Of a stretch of 11,236 nucleotides of DNA, positions 1 through 6,814 are shown one piece after another. Positions within the stretch are counted from its first letter, which is position 1; every line of letters begins with the position of its first letter. Made by a program: the position numbers and the translations under genes. Below the pieces are notes generated by a model that was not told where the DNA came from, ran no database searches, and worked only from the letters and a program-made list of their open reading frames with translations. The DNA lies in NCBI GenBank assembly GCA_964410015.1, contig CAYPFV010000110.1:1-11236 (forward strand), given 5' to 3'. The DNA comes from SKVR01 sp964410015. Lineage in GTDB: Bacteria > Bacteroidota > Bacteroidia > Bacteroidales > UBA7960.

Positions 1-28
1 TGTGTAAATCTGTGTAATCTGTGGATAA
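1..28. repeat. Short imperfect tandem repeat, three units of 9-10 bp
   Basis: Three consecutive units read TGTGTAAATC, TGTGTAATC and TGTGGATAA. They lie at the left edge, about 150 bp past the stop codon of the minus-strand rhamnose reductase gene. The rest of bases 29-180 holds no gene I can support and no clear terminator. The array may continue to the left of the window. It could be chance in AT-rich DNA. Confidence 0.35.
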
Positions 29-180
29 TTTACTTTTCAGAGTGGACTCAATGATATGATATTTTTCGATGACCATTTGCCGCCTGCATAAATTGTAAAG
101 CTATTCTTGCAAACCATAATGGATTCTGCGACACTTAAAGTGCTCTTTGTAACAAAACAAAAAATTAAAAAACAGCGGAT

Positions 181-1035
181 TTACAGCATATCCAGACAAC
201 GTTTAAGGCTATCTCTCCAATAGGGGATCGTAATGCCAAAATCTTTTTTAACCTTTGTTTTATCCAGAACAGAATAAAATGGACGAGCAGCATCTGTTTT
301 ATATTCTTTTGAAGGAACTGGCACTAGTTTACAATCAATATTTTTAATATCAAAAATTGCTTTGGCAAAGTCGTACCAGCTGGCAATACCTTCATTGGAA
401 AAATTATATATTTCGGTGCGCATTTTAGAGGGTACTTTCTCCATAATGCTTAAAATTGTCTCGGCTAAATCTGCCGCATATGTTGGAGAGCCGATCTGGT
501 CATACACCACTCTTAGTTCATCTAATTCTTTTCCTTTCTCAACCATGGTTTTCACAAAGTTATTCCCAAAAGAGGAATACAACCATGAGGTGCGAAAAAT
601 AAGTGCCCTTTTAGCATTGAAGATGACTTCTATTTCGCCATCAAGTTTAGTTTTCCCATAAATACTTTTAGGGCTTGCTGTGTCGTTTTCGGTATAGGGT
701 TTATAGTTTTTTCCTTCGAAGACATAATCTGTTGAAATATGCACAAATAAAGCATTTATCTTAGCACATGCAGTAGCAAGACTCTTTACAGCTGTGGCAT
801 TGACCAACATTGCCTGTATTTTATCATTTTCTGCTTTGTCAACTGCTGTGTAGCCTGCACAGTTTATACAAACTTGTATGCTATTACTTTTGATAAATTT
901 TGCAGATTTCTCTGTATCGGTTATATCAAGATCATCTACATCAGTAAAAAAGAACTTGTGTTCTTTATATTTTGATTCCAGCTGGCGAAATTCATTCCCA
1001 AGCTGTCCATTACTTCCCGTAATTAGAATATTCAT
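181..1035 (-). CDS. rfbD: dTDP-4-dehydrorhamnose reductase (RmlD/RfbD)
   Basis: This enzyme catalyses the last step of dTDP-L-rhamnose synthesis, the NAD(P)H-dependent reduction of dTDP-4-keto-L-rhamnose, in the cytoplasm. The 284-aa length is normal for the family. It is a short-chain dehydrogenase-type Rossmann protein: the nucleotide-binding motif GSNGQLG is at residues 7-13, the family motif STDYVFEG at about 101-108, and the catalytic YxxxK is Y126 and K130 in YGKTK. The C-terminal half carries the substrate-binding part (FRTSWLY near 148, IGSPTYAADLA near 182). The gene starts 11 bp after the decarboxylase gene and is surely co-transcribed with it. The other rhamnose genes (rfbA, rfbB, rfbC) are not in this window. 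A related reductase of another dTDP-6-deoxysugar is possible but less likely. Confidence 0.93.
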   Translation of the reverse strand: MNILITGSNGQLGNEFRQLESKYKEHKFFFTDVDDLDITDTEKSAKFIKSNSIQVCINCAGYTAVDKAENDKIQAMLVNATAVKSLATACAKINALFVHISTDYVFEGKNYKPYTENDTASPKSIYGKTKLDGEIEVIFNAKRALIFRTSWLYSSFGNNFVKTMVEKGKELDELRVVYDQIGSPTYAADLAETILSIMEKVPSKMRTEIYNFSNEGIASWYDFAKAIFDIKNIDCKLVPVPSKEYKTDAARPFYSVLDKTKVKKDFGITIPYWRDSLKRCLDML

Positions 1036-1046
1036 TTTATAATTCT

Positions 1047-1982
1047 TTAAATTGAAGTATTTCTAAAATAATCTATTGTTTTGAGCAAACCTTCTTCCAG
1101 TTGTACGTTTGGTTCCCAATCAATGATTGATTTTATTTTTGAAATGTCTGGTTTGCGTTGCATAGGATCATCTTTCGGTAAAGGTTTAAAAATGATTTTA
1201 GATTTCGAACCGGTTAGTTTAATTACCTTTTCAGCCAATTGAAGAATGGTAAACTCATAGGGATTACCAAGGTTTACCGGCCCTATATTCTCATCTTTGG
1301 TGTTCATAAAACCCATCATCCCATTGATCAGATCATCTACATAACAAAAACTACGGGTTTGCCTTCCATCACCATAAATAGTAATATTCTGATTTTGCAA
1401 TGCCTGCATAATAAAATTGGAGACCACCCTTCCATCGTTGGGATGCATACGGGGGCCATAAGTATTAAAAATACGAATAATCTTGATCTTTACATTATTC
1501 TGTGTGTGATAATTCATGAATAGCGATTCGGCACATCTTTTCCCTTCATCATAGCAGGATCGCAAACCAATAGGATTTACATTGCCCCAGTAATCTTCGG
1601 TTTGAGGATGTATGGTCGGATCGCCGTAAACCTCACTGGTGGATGCCTGAAGAATTTTTGCCTTAATCCGTTTTGCTAATCCCAGCATATTGATAGCTCC
1701 CATTACCGAAGTTTTAATGGTTTTGATTGCATTAAACTGATAATGCACAGGAGATGCAGGACAAGCAAGGTTGTAAATCTCATCTACCTCAATATAATAA
1801 GGCATTGTAACATCATGGCGAATAAGTTCAAAAAAGGGGTTATCCAACAAATGGACTACATTTTTCTTTTGACCGGTAAAATAATTATCGAGGCAAACAA
1901 CCTCATTACCTTGTGCAAGCAAACGCTCGCATAAATGTGAACCTAAAAATCCAGCACCACCTGTTACAAGAACTTTCTTCAT
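1047..1982 (-). CDS. UDP-glucuronate decarboxylase (UDP-xylose synthase)
   Basis: An extended short-chain dehydrogenase that converts UDP-glucuronate to UDP-xylose, with NAD bound, for surface polysaccharide synthesis in the cytoplasm. The 311-aa length fits bacterial UXS enzymes. Visible features are the Rossmann motif TGGAGFLGSH (residues 7-16), LDNYFTGQKKN (31-41), the UXS-like block YNLACPASPVHYQ (70-82), STSEVYGDP (114-122), and the catalytic YxxxK (Y144, K148) in SCYDEGKRC. IRIFNTYGPRM near residue 170 is the conserved substrate-binding segment. It is the first gene of the minus-strand pair. The start ATG has no Shine-Dalgarno, as is normal in Bacteroidota, and I found no exact TAnnTTTG promoter motif just upstream. 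UDP-glucose or UDP-galactose epimerases are related, but the LACPASP block favours the decarboxylase. Confidence 0.92.
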   Translation of the reverse strand: MKKVLVTGGAGFLGSHLCERLLAQGNEVVCLDNYFTGQKKNVVHLLDNPFFELIRHDVTMPYYIEVDEIYNLACPASPVHYQFNAIKTIKTSVMGAINMLGLAKRIKAKILQASTSEVYGDPTIHPQTEDYWGNVNPIGLRSCYDEGKRCAESLFMNYHTQNNVKIKIIRIFNTYGPRMHPNDGRVVSNFIMQALQNQNITIYGDGRQTRSFCYVDDLINGMMGFMNTKDENIGPVNLGNPYEFTILQLAEKVIKLTGSKSKIIFKPLPKDDPMQRKPDISKIKSIIDWEPNVQLEEGLLKTIDYFRNTSI

Positions 1983-2167
1983 ATTTTATGTATTAAATAC
2001 TTATTCAATCAAATTTTATATTTATAACTAATACTTTTTTACTTTTTATTGCAGGAATAGAACGAAGATAATCAGATTTTTAATAAAAAATCTATTATTC
2101 ATAACCGGTTGTAAGAAACTGATTCTTGCCTGCGGATGCTTGGGTTCAAAACAGTGGTTTGGATAAA

Positions 2168-2243
2168 AATAAAATAGCACATGCAAATGAGGAAACATTT
2201 GCTTTTAATTCTTCGCTTCGATACATTTGCGCTTTATTTTATT
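2168..2243. other. Potential stem-loop with two alternative pairings
   Basis: GCAAATG (2183-2189) can pair with CATTTGC at 2196-2202 (7 bp, 6-nt loop, followed by TTTT) or with a second CATTTGC at 2224-2230. In the second case the stem extends outward: AGC (2176-2178) with GCT (2231-2233), and AATAAAAT (2168-2175) with ATTTTATT (2236-2243). The two folds exclude each other. Read on the minus strand, the segment lies about 190-260 bp upstream of the decarboxylase start. I could not match it to a known RNA family, and nothing shows that it is transcribed. Confidence 0.4.
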
Positions 2244-2735
2244 ATTTGTTTGAAAAATCAGTAAATATGGATTTCTTTTAAAAAAGATCTGCAACATATG
2301 ATCATTAAAATTAGCGAATCTTACCATCCATTAATCAACAAACAAGCAAAGAATATTTTCAATCGTTCATGAAAATAGAAATGACAACAAGATTGTTAAC
2401 ATCATGGTTTTGTCGATTAATTTTGCTTTGTAATTTTTATTTCTGCAATTACTAATTGTTTGACAAATATGATTAGCAACAAAAATTTCTGCAAAAATAT
2501 TCAAAATATTTTCATTGAGCGAATTTACACTTTTATTTATTTTCTTCTTGCTAAGAAAACCAAAAACCAAGAACTGGGGTTTATCTTTTAGAGAAGAAAT
2601 AATTACTTTTGAAACTAAACAAAACACTATGTTTTTTATACATAAATTTGATCTTCAACTTTTTATAAAAAAATGAAGAACTAAAGAACAAGCAAACCGT
2701 TTAAAATTTTACACAAAGTTTTCAATCAACATAAC

Positions 2736-3142
2736 TATTCTTTACAAGAAAACGCCAAATACTGCGTTATTCTCGTTTTTGAACCGAGCCACTAAATTTA
2801 TTACTACCATCAGGGTGGATGATAATTTCAACCGAAAATTATTTATATGTGTCAGATATTACTGGCGAGCTCCATCTGACCTGTTTAATCAAATTTAAAA
2901 CAGATGAACCGAGCCATGACATAGTTTTTGACACATACGCGGATGATTATAATTTCGCAATACGGAGAAAATTACAAAACCGGAGTTTTGGCGAGCTCCA
3001 TCTGACCTGTTTAATCAAATTTAAAACAGATGAATAAGTCATTTACGAAAAGTAAACTCCTTAGATTCAAAAACTTCGAAAGCCTTGTCTTTGAAGATTT
3101 CTTATCAAAGCCTCAAAAAAAAAGTTTTTTTTGCTGGCACTA
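2736..3142 (+). repeat. MITE-like element, copy 1, split by a tandem-repeat insertion
   Basis: Bases 2736-2783 match 6103-6150 at 46 of 48 positions. Bases 3035-3142 match 6151-6259 closely at first, then with more changes toward the right end. Removing the 251-bp insert leaves 156 bp, against 157 bp for the intact copy. The terminal inverted repeat is decayed on the right side (GCTGGCACTA here, GCAAGCACTA in copy 2). The internal hairpin is also weaker, keeping only CTTTGA/TCAAAG. This copy therefore looks older or less constrained. It carries no transposase and lies 250 bp before the 478-aa gene. Confidence 0.85.
2780..3034 (+). repeat. Two tandem 125/126-bp repeat units inserted into the MITE-like element
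   Basis: Unit 1 is 2780-2904 and unit 2 is 2905-3030, followed by TGAA at 3031-3034. Both units begin TGAACCGAGCC. Both end in an identical block from GGCGAGCTCC to ACAGA (2864-2904 and 2990-3030); with the following TGAA the identity is 45 bp. The middle of the units is strongly diverged, sharing only pieces such as GGATGAT and TAATTTC. The identical block can fold, with CATCTG pairing to CAGATG around an inner CTGTTT/AAACAG stem. A 72-codon frame (2819-3037) crosses the units and repeats the peptide GELHLTCLIKFKTDE, but it is best explained as read-through of a DNA repeat. Confidence 0.85.
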
Positions 3143-3257
3143 ATTATAAACATTAGCAATATTTCTTTTATACAAACTGAAAGGTTTTACAAATTAAAAC
3201 TTAATTTTTTAAACTGACTATAATAACGAAGCAAGGAAACCAAAGCAAAAAATATAA

Positions 3258-3265
3258 TATTTTTG
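3258..3265 (+). promoter_or_regulatory. Promoter -7-like motif upstream of the 478-aa gene
   Basis: TATTTTTG fits the Bacteroidota -7 consensus TAnnTTTG. It is 126 bp before the ATG at 3392, implying a long leader if used. No clear -33 TTTG element is seen, and in AT-rich DNA the motif can occur by chance. Confidence 0.3.
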
Positions 3266-3391
3266 CCCGTGATATCACTTTTAAAATCATCAGAAGAAAT
3301 GATCACAACACAGACGCTGTTTCCATAAAAATTAATGATTACCATTTATACACATGCTCACTTAAAAAAGAATTTAATAATATAAAAGCAT

Positions 3392-4828
3392 ATGTCATCA
3401 TCCAAAATTATTGATCGTGAAATCATGGACACTGCCAAGAAAGCACTTTTTATTAACCTGGATGACAATATTTACGGTTCATTTGCAGAAATTGGTGGTG
3501 GGCAAGAGGTTGCCCGTTTTTTTTTCCAATCCGGAGGCGCATCAGGTACTGTTGCCAAAACCATATCTGCCTACGACATGGTTTTCAGCGATTCACTTTA
3601 CGGAAAAATTCCCAAAGGGCGCTATGTTTCCCAATCAAGGTTAATGCAGATGCTCAATATAGAATACAGCAATCTGATCAAACTTTTGGGAGATAAACGC
3701 CATGAAGAAACACGGTTTTTCGCATTTGCCAATACGGTAACTACTATCAACTATCATAAAACCAATCAGGGTCATGGTTGGTTTGGGGTCAGGTTTCAAA
3801 TCACGCCAAAATCCGAACCCAACGAAGTAATATTGCATGTAAAGCTTCTGGAAAATGACAATTTGCTGCAACAAAAAACATTGGGGATTTTGGGTGTTAA
3901 TCTTATCTACGCTTGTTTCTATAACTATCAGTATCCTAATAGTTTTCTTCAGTCGCTGATGGAACCCAATCTGCATGACAGGATAGAAATTGATATGATC
4001 GGTATGAATGGACCCGACCTGGATTATGTTGATAACCGCCTGCTGGCAGTTCAGTTGGTAAAAAATAATATGACCACCGTAACAATGTTTGACCGCTACG
4101 GTATGATAAAAACGCCATCGGATATGTTATATAAAAAAAATGTGATGCTTATCAGAGGTAGTTTTCGTCCTATTACATACGTTGGGTTTGATATGCTGAA
4201 ATCGGGGTTCTCGCTGCTTAAAAAGGAGATTGGGTTTGATAAAACCAAAACTGTTGTGTTGTGTGAGATGACCCTGAAAAACCTTATGGAGGAAGGAGTT
4301 TTTGACGAACGTGACTTTCTTGACAGAGTAGACATACTGAATGGAATGGGCCAAAATGTGATGATCACAAATTTTAAAGAGTTCTACAAAATTTCTAATT
4401 GGTTTACCCAATTTAAGATAGAAAACATAAGAATGGTTATTGGTGCTATAACGTTTAAAAAGGTGCTGGAGAAAAAATTTTATACACATCTGAAAGGGGG
4501 AATTTTAGAAGCTTTTGGTAAACTTTTTACTGAAAATCTTAAGGTTTACCTCTATCCTGCTCTGATGGAAGAAAAAAAAAGTAAGAAACTGATGACCACC
4601 CTGAACATGGTGGTGGAAGATGACGTAAAATTTTTATACCAGCATTTGATAGAGGCAGGATTGATCATCGATATCCCCAATGTAAGAATGGAAACATTAC
4701 CTTATTTTTCTTATAAAGTACTGAATAAAATAAACAACAAAGACCCTGAGTGGGAAAATATGGTGCCAAAATATGTATCTTCTTTCATTAAAAACCGTAA
4801 ATTATTTGGCTTTACAGAAGAAAAGTAA
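3392..4828 (+). CDS. Conserved protein of unknown function, 478 aa
   Basis: I do not recognise a characterised function. The protein has no signal peptide and no strong membrane segment, so it is probably cytoplasmic. Distinctive motif-like blocks are FAEIGGGQEVARFFF (residues 31-45), SGGASGTVAKTISAYD (47-62), GHGWFGVRFQ (127-136) and a glycine- and hydrophobic-rich segment LGILGVNLIYACFY (164-177). The first two resemble conserved blocks I associate with a widespread uncharacterised Bacteroidota family. Some relatives seem to carry names such as nicotinate-nucleotide adenylyltransferase. I see no HxGH nucleotidyltransferase motif here, so that name is not supported. Only the AT-rich sequence TATAAAAGCAT precedes the ATG; the next in-frame ATG is at residue 12, and I keep the first. 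It is 137 bp from the next gene on the same strand, so co-transcription is possible. Confidence 0.85.
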   Translation: MSSSKIIDREIMDTAKKALFINLDDNIYGSFAEIGGGQEVARFFFQSGGASGTVAKTISAYDMVFSDSLYGKIPKGRYVSQSRLMQMLNIEYSNLIKLLGDKRHEETRFFAFANTVTTINYHKTNQGHGWFGVRFQITPKSEPNEVILHVKLLENDNLLQQKTLGILGVNLIYACFYNYQYPNSFLQSLMEPNLHDRIEIDMIGMNGPDLDYVDNRLLAVQLVKNNMTTVTMFDRYGMIKTPSDMLYKKNVMLIRGSFRPITYVGFDMLKSGFSLLKKEIGFDKTKTVVLCEMTLKNLMEEGVFDERDFLDRVDILNGMGQNVMITNFKEFYKISNWFTQFKIENIRMVIGAITFKKVLEKKFYTHLKGGILEAFGKLFTENLKVYLYPALMEEKKSKKLMTTLNMVVEDDVKFLYQHLIEAGLIIDIPNVRMETLPYFSYKVLNKINNKDPEWENMVPKYVSSFIKNRKLFGFTEEK

Positions 4829-4968
4829 TACCTGTTTTGGCAACACATAAAAGTATGATCGTAATCCATAAAAAATAAAGATATTTGAACAGTATTCATT
4901 TTCATTGATAATGTAGTTAGATTTTCTTCGTTAGCATTTTTAATAAACAGCATGAGATTATCACTTTG

Positions 4969-5928
4969 ATGAACCCAAATCTAATAAGAATAATGTGTAA
5001 ACAATTGAAAAATAAATTTCACGCAGGTTTTTCATTAATCGTTTTATTATCTGGTGTTTTTTTCAGTCTTCTTACTTATGGACAAAACAATTTCCCTGCA
5101 ATGGAAGACAGTCTGAAAAACATGTCGGAAAAAATGTTATCCAAAGAACACGATTTCGAACGGTTGACCATTAACCATGAGTTCAACCTTTATTTAAAAA
5201 AAGTACTGGAAAAACAGGGATCATTTGATTACCCTTTTGATTCTTTGACCAACGTTTCAAAACTGCGCTCTCCCGATAACTCTTTCAGAATAATAACATG
5301 GTTTGTGCCCCTTTCGGATAATAAATTCGAGTTTTTCGGGTTTTTCCAATATCATGATTCCGGGCGCGATGAGTATTTCTTGTACACTTTATCAGACAAA
5401 CAACCTGTGCAGAATGATATTGAATATGAAACGACAGAACCAGAAAACTGGTATGGAGCATATTACACCAAACTGATTCATCAGAAACACAATCGCAAAG
5501 ATTATTATACATTGCTTGGATGGAGAAGTGATGATCCGCTTACGCGTAAAAGGATCATTGAACCTATCAGAATAATGGCTAAAGGCAAACCCAATTTCGG
5601 AAGACCTGTTTTCAGGTATAAAGACAATAAACTAAGGCGGGTTATTTTCGAATATTCTTCGAGGGTTTCTATGTCAGTAGCATACACTAAAGTTATAACA
5701 GAAAAGTATCGACGGGGCGTGGATATGATCATTTTTGACAGATTGATGCCGCAACAAGAGTTTTTAAAGGGTAAATACCAGTTTTATATACCGGAAGCAA
5801 ACGTATTTGATGGATTTTTATTTGAAGAGGGAAACTGGGTTTTTATGCCTGATGTGGATGCACGAAACCCTGAACGTGTGGCCCCTCAACGTCCTGTAGA
5901 CCCTCTTCTGGAGCAAAACCGTAAATAA
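4969..5928 (+). CDS. Secreted protein of unknown function, 319 aa
   Basis: The N-terminus is a clear Sec signal peptide: basic KQLKNK (residues 11-16), a hydrophobic core FSLIVLLSGVFFSLL (21-35), and probable cleavage after TYG (residue 38), leaving QNNFP. There is no lipobox cysteine, so export to the periplasm or beyond is expected. The mature part is a charged and aromatic-rich single-domain protein. Possible signature segments are YYTLLGWRSDDP (179-190) and EANVFDGFLFEEGNWVFMPD near the C-terminus, which ends in a proline-rich tail. I recall similar hypothetical proteins in Bacteroidota but know no function. The start is uncertain: TTG 4966, ATG 4969 and ATG 4993 are in frame without a ribosome site. 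ATG 4993 would give a more typical signal peptide. Confidence 0.82.
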   Translation: MNPNLIRIMCKQLKNKFHAGFSLIVLLSGVFFSLLTYGQNNFPAMEDSLKNMSEKMLSKEHDFERLTINHEFNLYLKKVLEKQGSFDYPFDSLTNVSKLRSPDNSFRIITWFVPLSDNKFEFFGFFQYHDSGRDEYFLYTLSDKQPVQNDIEYETTEPENWYGAYYTKLIHQKHNRKDYYTLLGWRSDDPLTRKRIIEPIRIMAKGKPNFGRPVFRYKDNKLRRVIFEYSSRVSMSVAYTKVITEKYRRGVDMIIFDRLMPQQEFLKGKYQFYIPEANVFDGFLFEEGNWVFMPDVDARNPERVAPQRPVDPLLEQNRK

Positions 5929-5938
5929 AGAATTCAAT

Positions 5939-5960
5939 GAAGAGTATTTTGTGTCTCTTC
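5939..5960 (+). terminator. Weak hairpin after the secreted-protein gene
   Basis: GAAGAG (5939-5944) can pair with CTCTTC (5955-5960) around a 10-nt loop, 11 bp after the stop codon. It is not followed by a T-run, so it is at best a weak or factor-dependent terminator, or an mRNA end-protecting hairpin. Confidence 0.25.
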
Positions 5961-6102
5961 TGTAAAAAATAAAAAATATCAAAAAAAAGTTGAAAAGGCA
6001 GTACAACAATATTCTTGAAAATGCATCATTTAGAGTGTATCATAAGCAATCTAATCAAGAAGAGGTGAATACAAATAGTGATGTTTTCATACCATCATTA
6101 AC

Positions 6103-6259
6103 TAGTCTTTGCAAGAAAACGCCAAATACTGCGTTATTCTCGTTTTTGAATCAGTCATTTACGAAAAGTAAACTCCTTATATTCAAAAACTTTGAATGCC
6201 TTGTCTTTGATGTTTTCTTATCAAAGACAAAAAAAATAAGTGTTTTCTTGCAAGCACTA
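6103..6259 (+). repeat. MITE-like element, copy 2 (intact, 157 bp)
   Basis: The left end TAGTCTTTGCAAGAAAAC (6103-6120) and the right end GTTTTCTTGCAAGCACTA (6242-6259) are inverted repeats matching at 16 of 18 positions. Inside is a perfect 11-bp hairpin, TTGTCTTTGAT (6201-6211) with ATCAAAGACAA (6220-6230), around an 8-nt loop. Small size, inverted termini, no transposase and a second copy at 2736-3142 are typical of a non-autonomous mobile element. The flanks do not show a clear target-site duplication. A 112-codon frame (5990-6328) runs through it and is probably not a gene. Confidence 0.8.
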
Positions 6260-6297
6260 ACTAACAATTTTTTCAATTATCACAATTTTAAAAACCT

Positions 6298-6305
6298 TAT
6301 ATTTG
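6298..6305 (+). promoter_or_regulatory. Promoter -7-like motif of the Fur-family gene
   Basis: TATATTTG matches the Bacteroidota consensus TAnnTTTG exactly and sits 26 bp before the ATG at 6332, a plausible short leader. It starts 38 bp past the right end of the MITE-like element, so any -33 region would lie at or next to the sequence beyond that end. The -33 match is weak. Confidence 0.5.
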
Positions 6306-6331
6306 CAGGTAAACCCTCAGAAAAATAACAC

Positions 6332-6751
6332 ATGAATAACGTTTTTGCATTGCTGGATGACAACAAACTTTCAAGAACGCCGTGCCGGATAGATATTCTG
6401 AAAACATTGTTCGAGGCCCACTCGGCACTCAGCGAAGCAGAAATCCGTGAAAGAATTGACCCCGGTTTCGACCGAACCACCGTATACCGAACACTGCGAA
6501 ACTTTCTTAATCAAGACGTTATCCATTCTATTGCTTTAGATAATGGGGAAATAAGATATGCACTTACCAATACGAGAAATAAAAACAGCAAAAACAAAAA
6601 CCATGTTCATTTCTATTGCAACTTATGTAGTAATGTTTACTGCCTTTCGCACCATAATATAAACCTCCCTGATCTGCCCGATGGATTTCAATCCATCAAC
6701 TATGACCTGCTCATTCATGGGAAATGCAAGCATTGCAATAACAAAAAATGA
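6332..6751 (+). CDS. Fur-family metal-dependent transcriptional regulator
   Basis: A 139-aa protein with the two-part Fur layout. The N-terminal winged helix contains the recognition helix motif DRTTVYRTLRNF (residues 47-58). The C-terminal dimerisation part carries HVHFYC (91-96). Two CxxC pairs, C96/C99 and C132/C135, make the four-cysteine structural zinc site of Fur, Zur and PerR proteins; H91 and H93 are likely regulatory-metal ligands. A linker rich in Asn and Lys (80-90) precedes them. The metal or signal sensed cannot be told from sequence; Zur-like or PerR-like roles are possible. The gene has its own promoter-like motif and is 63 bp before gldG on the same strand, so read-through into gldG is possible. 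No metal transporter lies in this window to hint at its regulon. Confidence 0.88.
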   Translation: MNNVFALLDDNKLSRTPCRIDILKTLFEAHSALSEAEIRERIDPGFDRTTVYRTLRNFLNQDVIHSIALDNGEIRYALTNTRNKNSKNKNHVHFYCNLCSNVYCLSHHNINLPDLPDGFQSINYDLLIHGKCKHCNNKK

Positions 6752-6814
6752 TGATCATTTTCATTCATCATATTTCAGATTCTTTCGTTTTTAGATCCAC
6801 TAATTTTTTGCTAC

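Larger units (their letters stand above)
1983..3391. other. 1.4-kb AT-rich intergenic region between divergent genes
   Basis: This gap separates the minus-strand sugar genes from the plus-strand 478-aa gene. I see no convincing gene. It contains a small A/T hairpin (AGATTTTT/AAAAATCT, 2074-2093), a larger foldable segment at 2168-2243, an isolated promoter-like TAAATTTG (2643-2650), the split MITE-like element (2736-3142) with its tandem-repeat insert, and a promoter-like motif at 3258-3265. Bases 2250-2730 hold only AT-rich sequence. An 86-codon minus-strand frame there (2367-2627) lacks recognisable protein features and is probably chance. Confidence 0.7.

Noticed and set aside
2367..2627. 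86-codon minus-strand frame
   Set aside because: Biased, low-information sequence in AT-rich DNA with no recognisable domain, signal peptide or membrane protein layout, and isolated from other genes.
2780..3034. CRISPR-like array (repeated block with unique middles)
   Set aside because: Only two units, 41-45-bp shared ends with about 80-bp middles, partial similarity between the middles, and no cas genes. Insertion inside another repeat fits a mobile repeat better.
2819..3037. 72-codon plus-strand frame with an internal peptide repeat (GELHLTCLIKFKTDE twice)
   Set aside because: The peptide repeat is the direct result of the DNA tandem units, whose spacing of 126 bp is a multiple of three. 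The frame ends at the insert edge in the host element, the middles are not similar as proteins, and no start context or homology is recognisable.
3392..4828. Nicotinate-nucleotide adenylyltransferase as the name of the 478-aa protein
   Set aside because: No HxGH nucleotidyltransferase motif is present, and the protein is about twice the length of NadD enzymes.
5990..6328. 112-codon plus-strand frame before the Fur-family gene
   Set aside because: It runs straight through the 157-bp repeat element. Differences between the two element copies include many amino-acid changes, and the frame in copy 1 is cut by the insertion.
6748..6771. Hairpin ATGATGA/TCATCAT at the end of the Fur-family gene as a terminator
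   Set aside because: The stem is AT-rich with a 10-nt loop, overlaps the stop codon and is not followed by a T-run; chance in ATG/CAT-rich sequence is likely.
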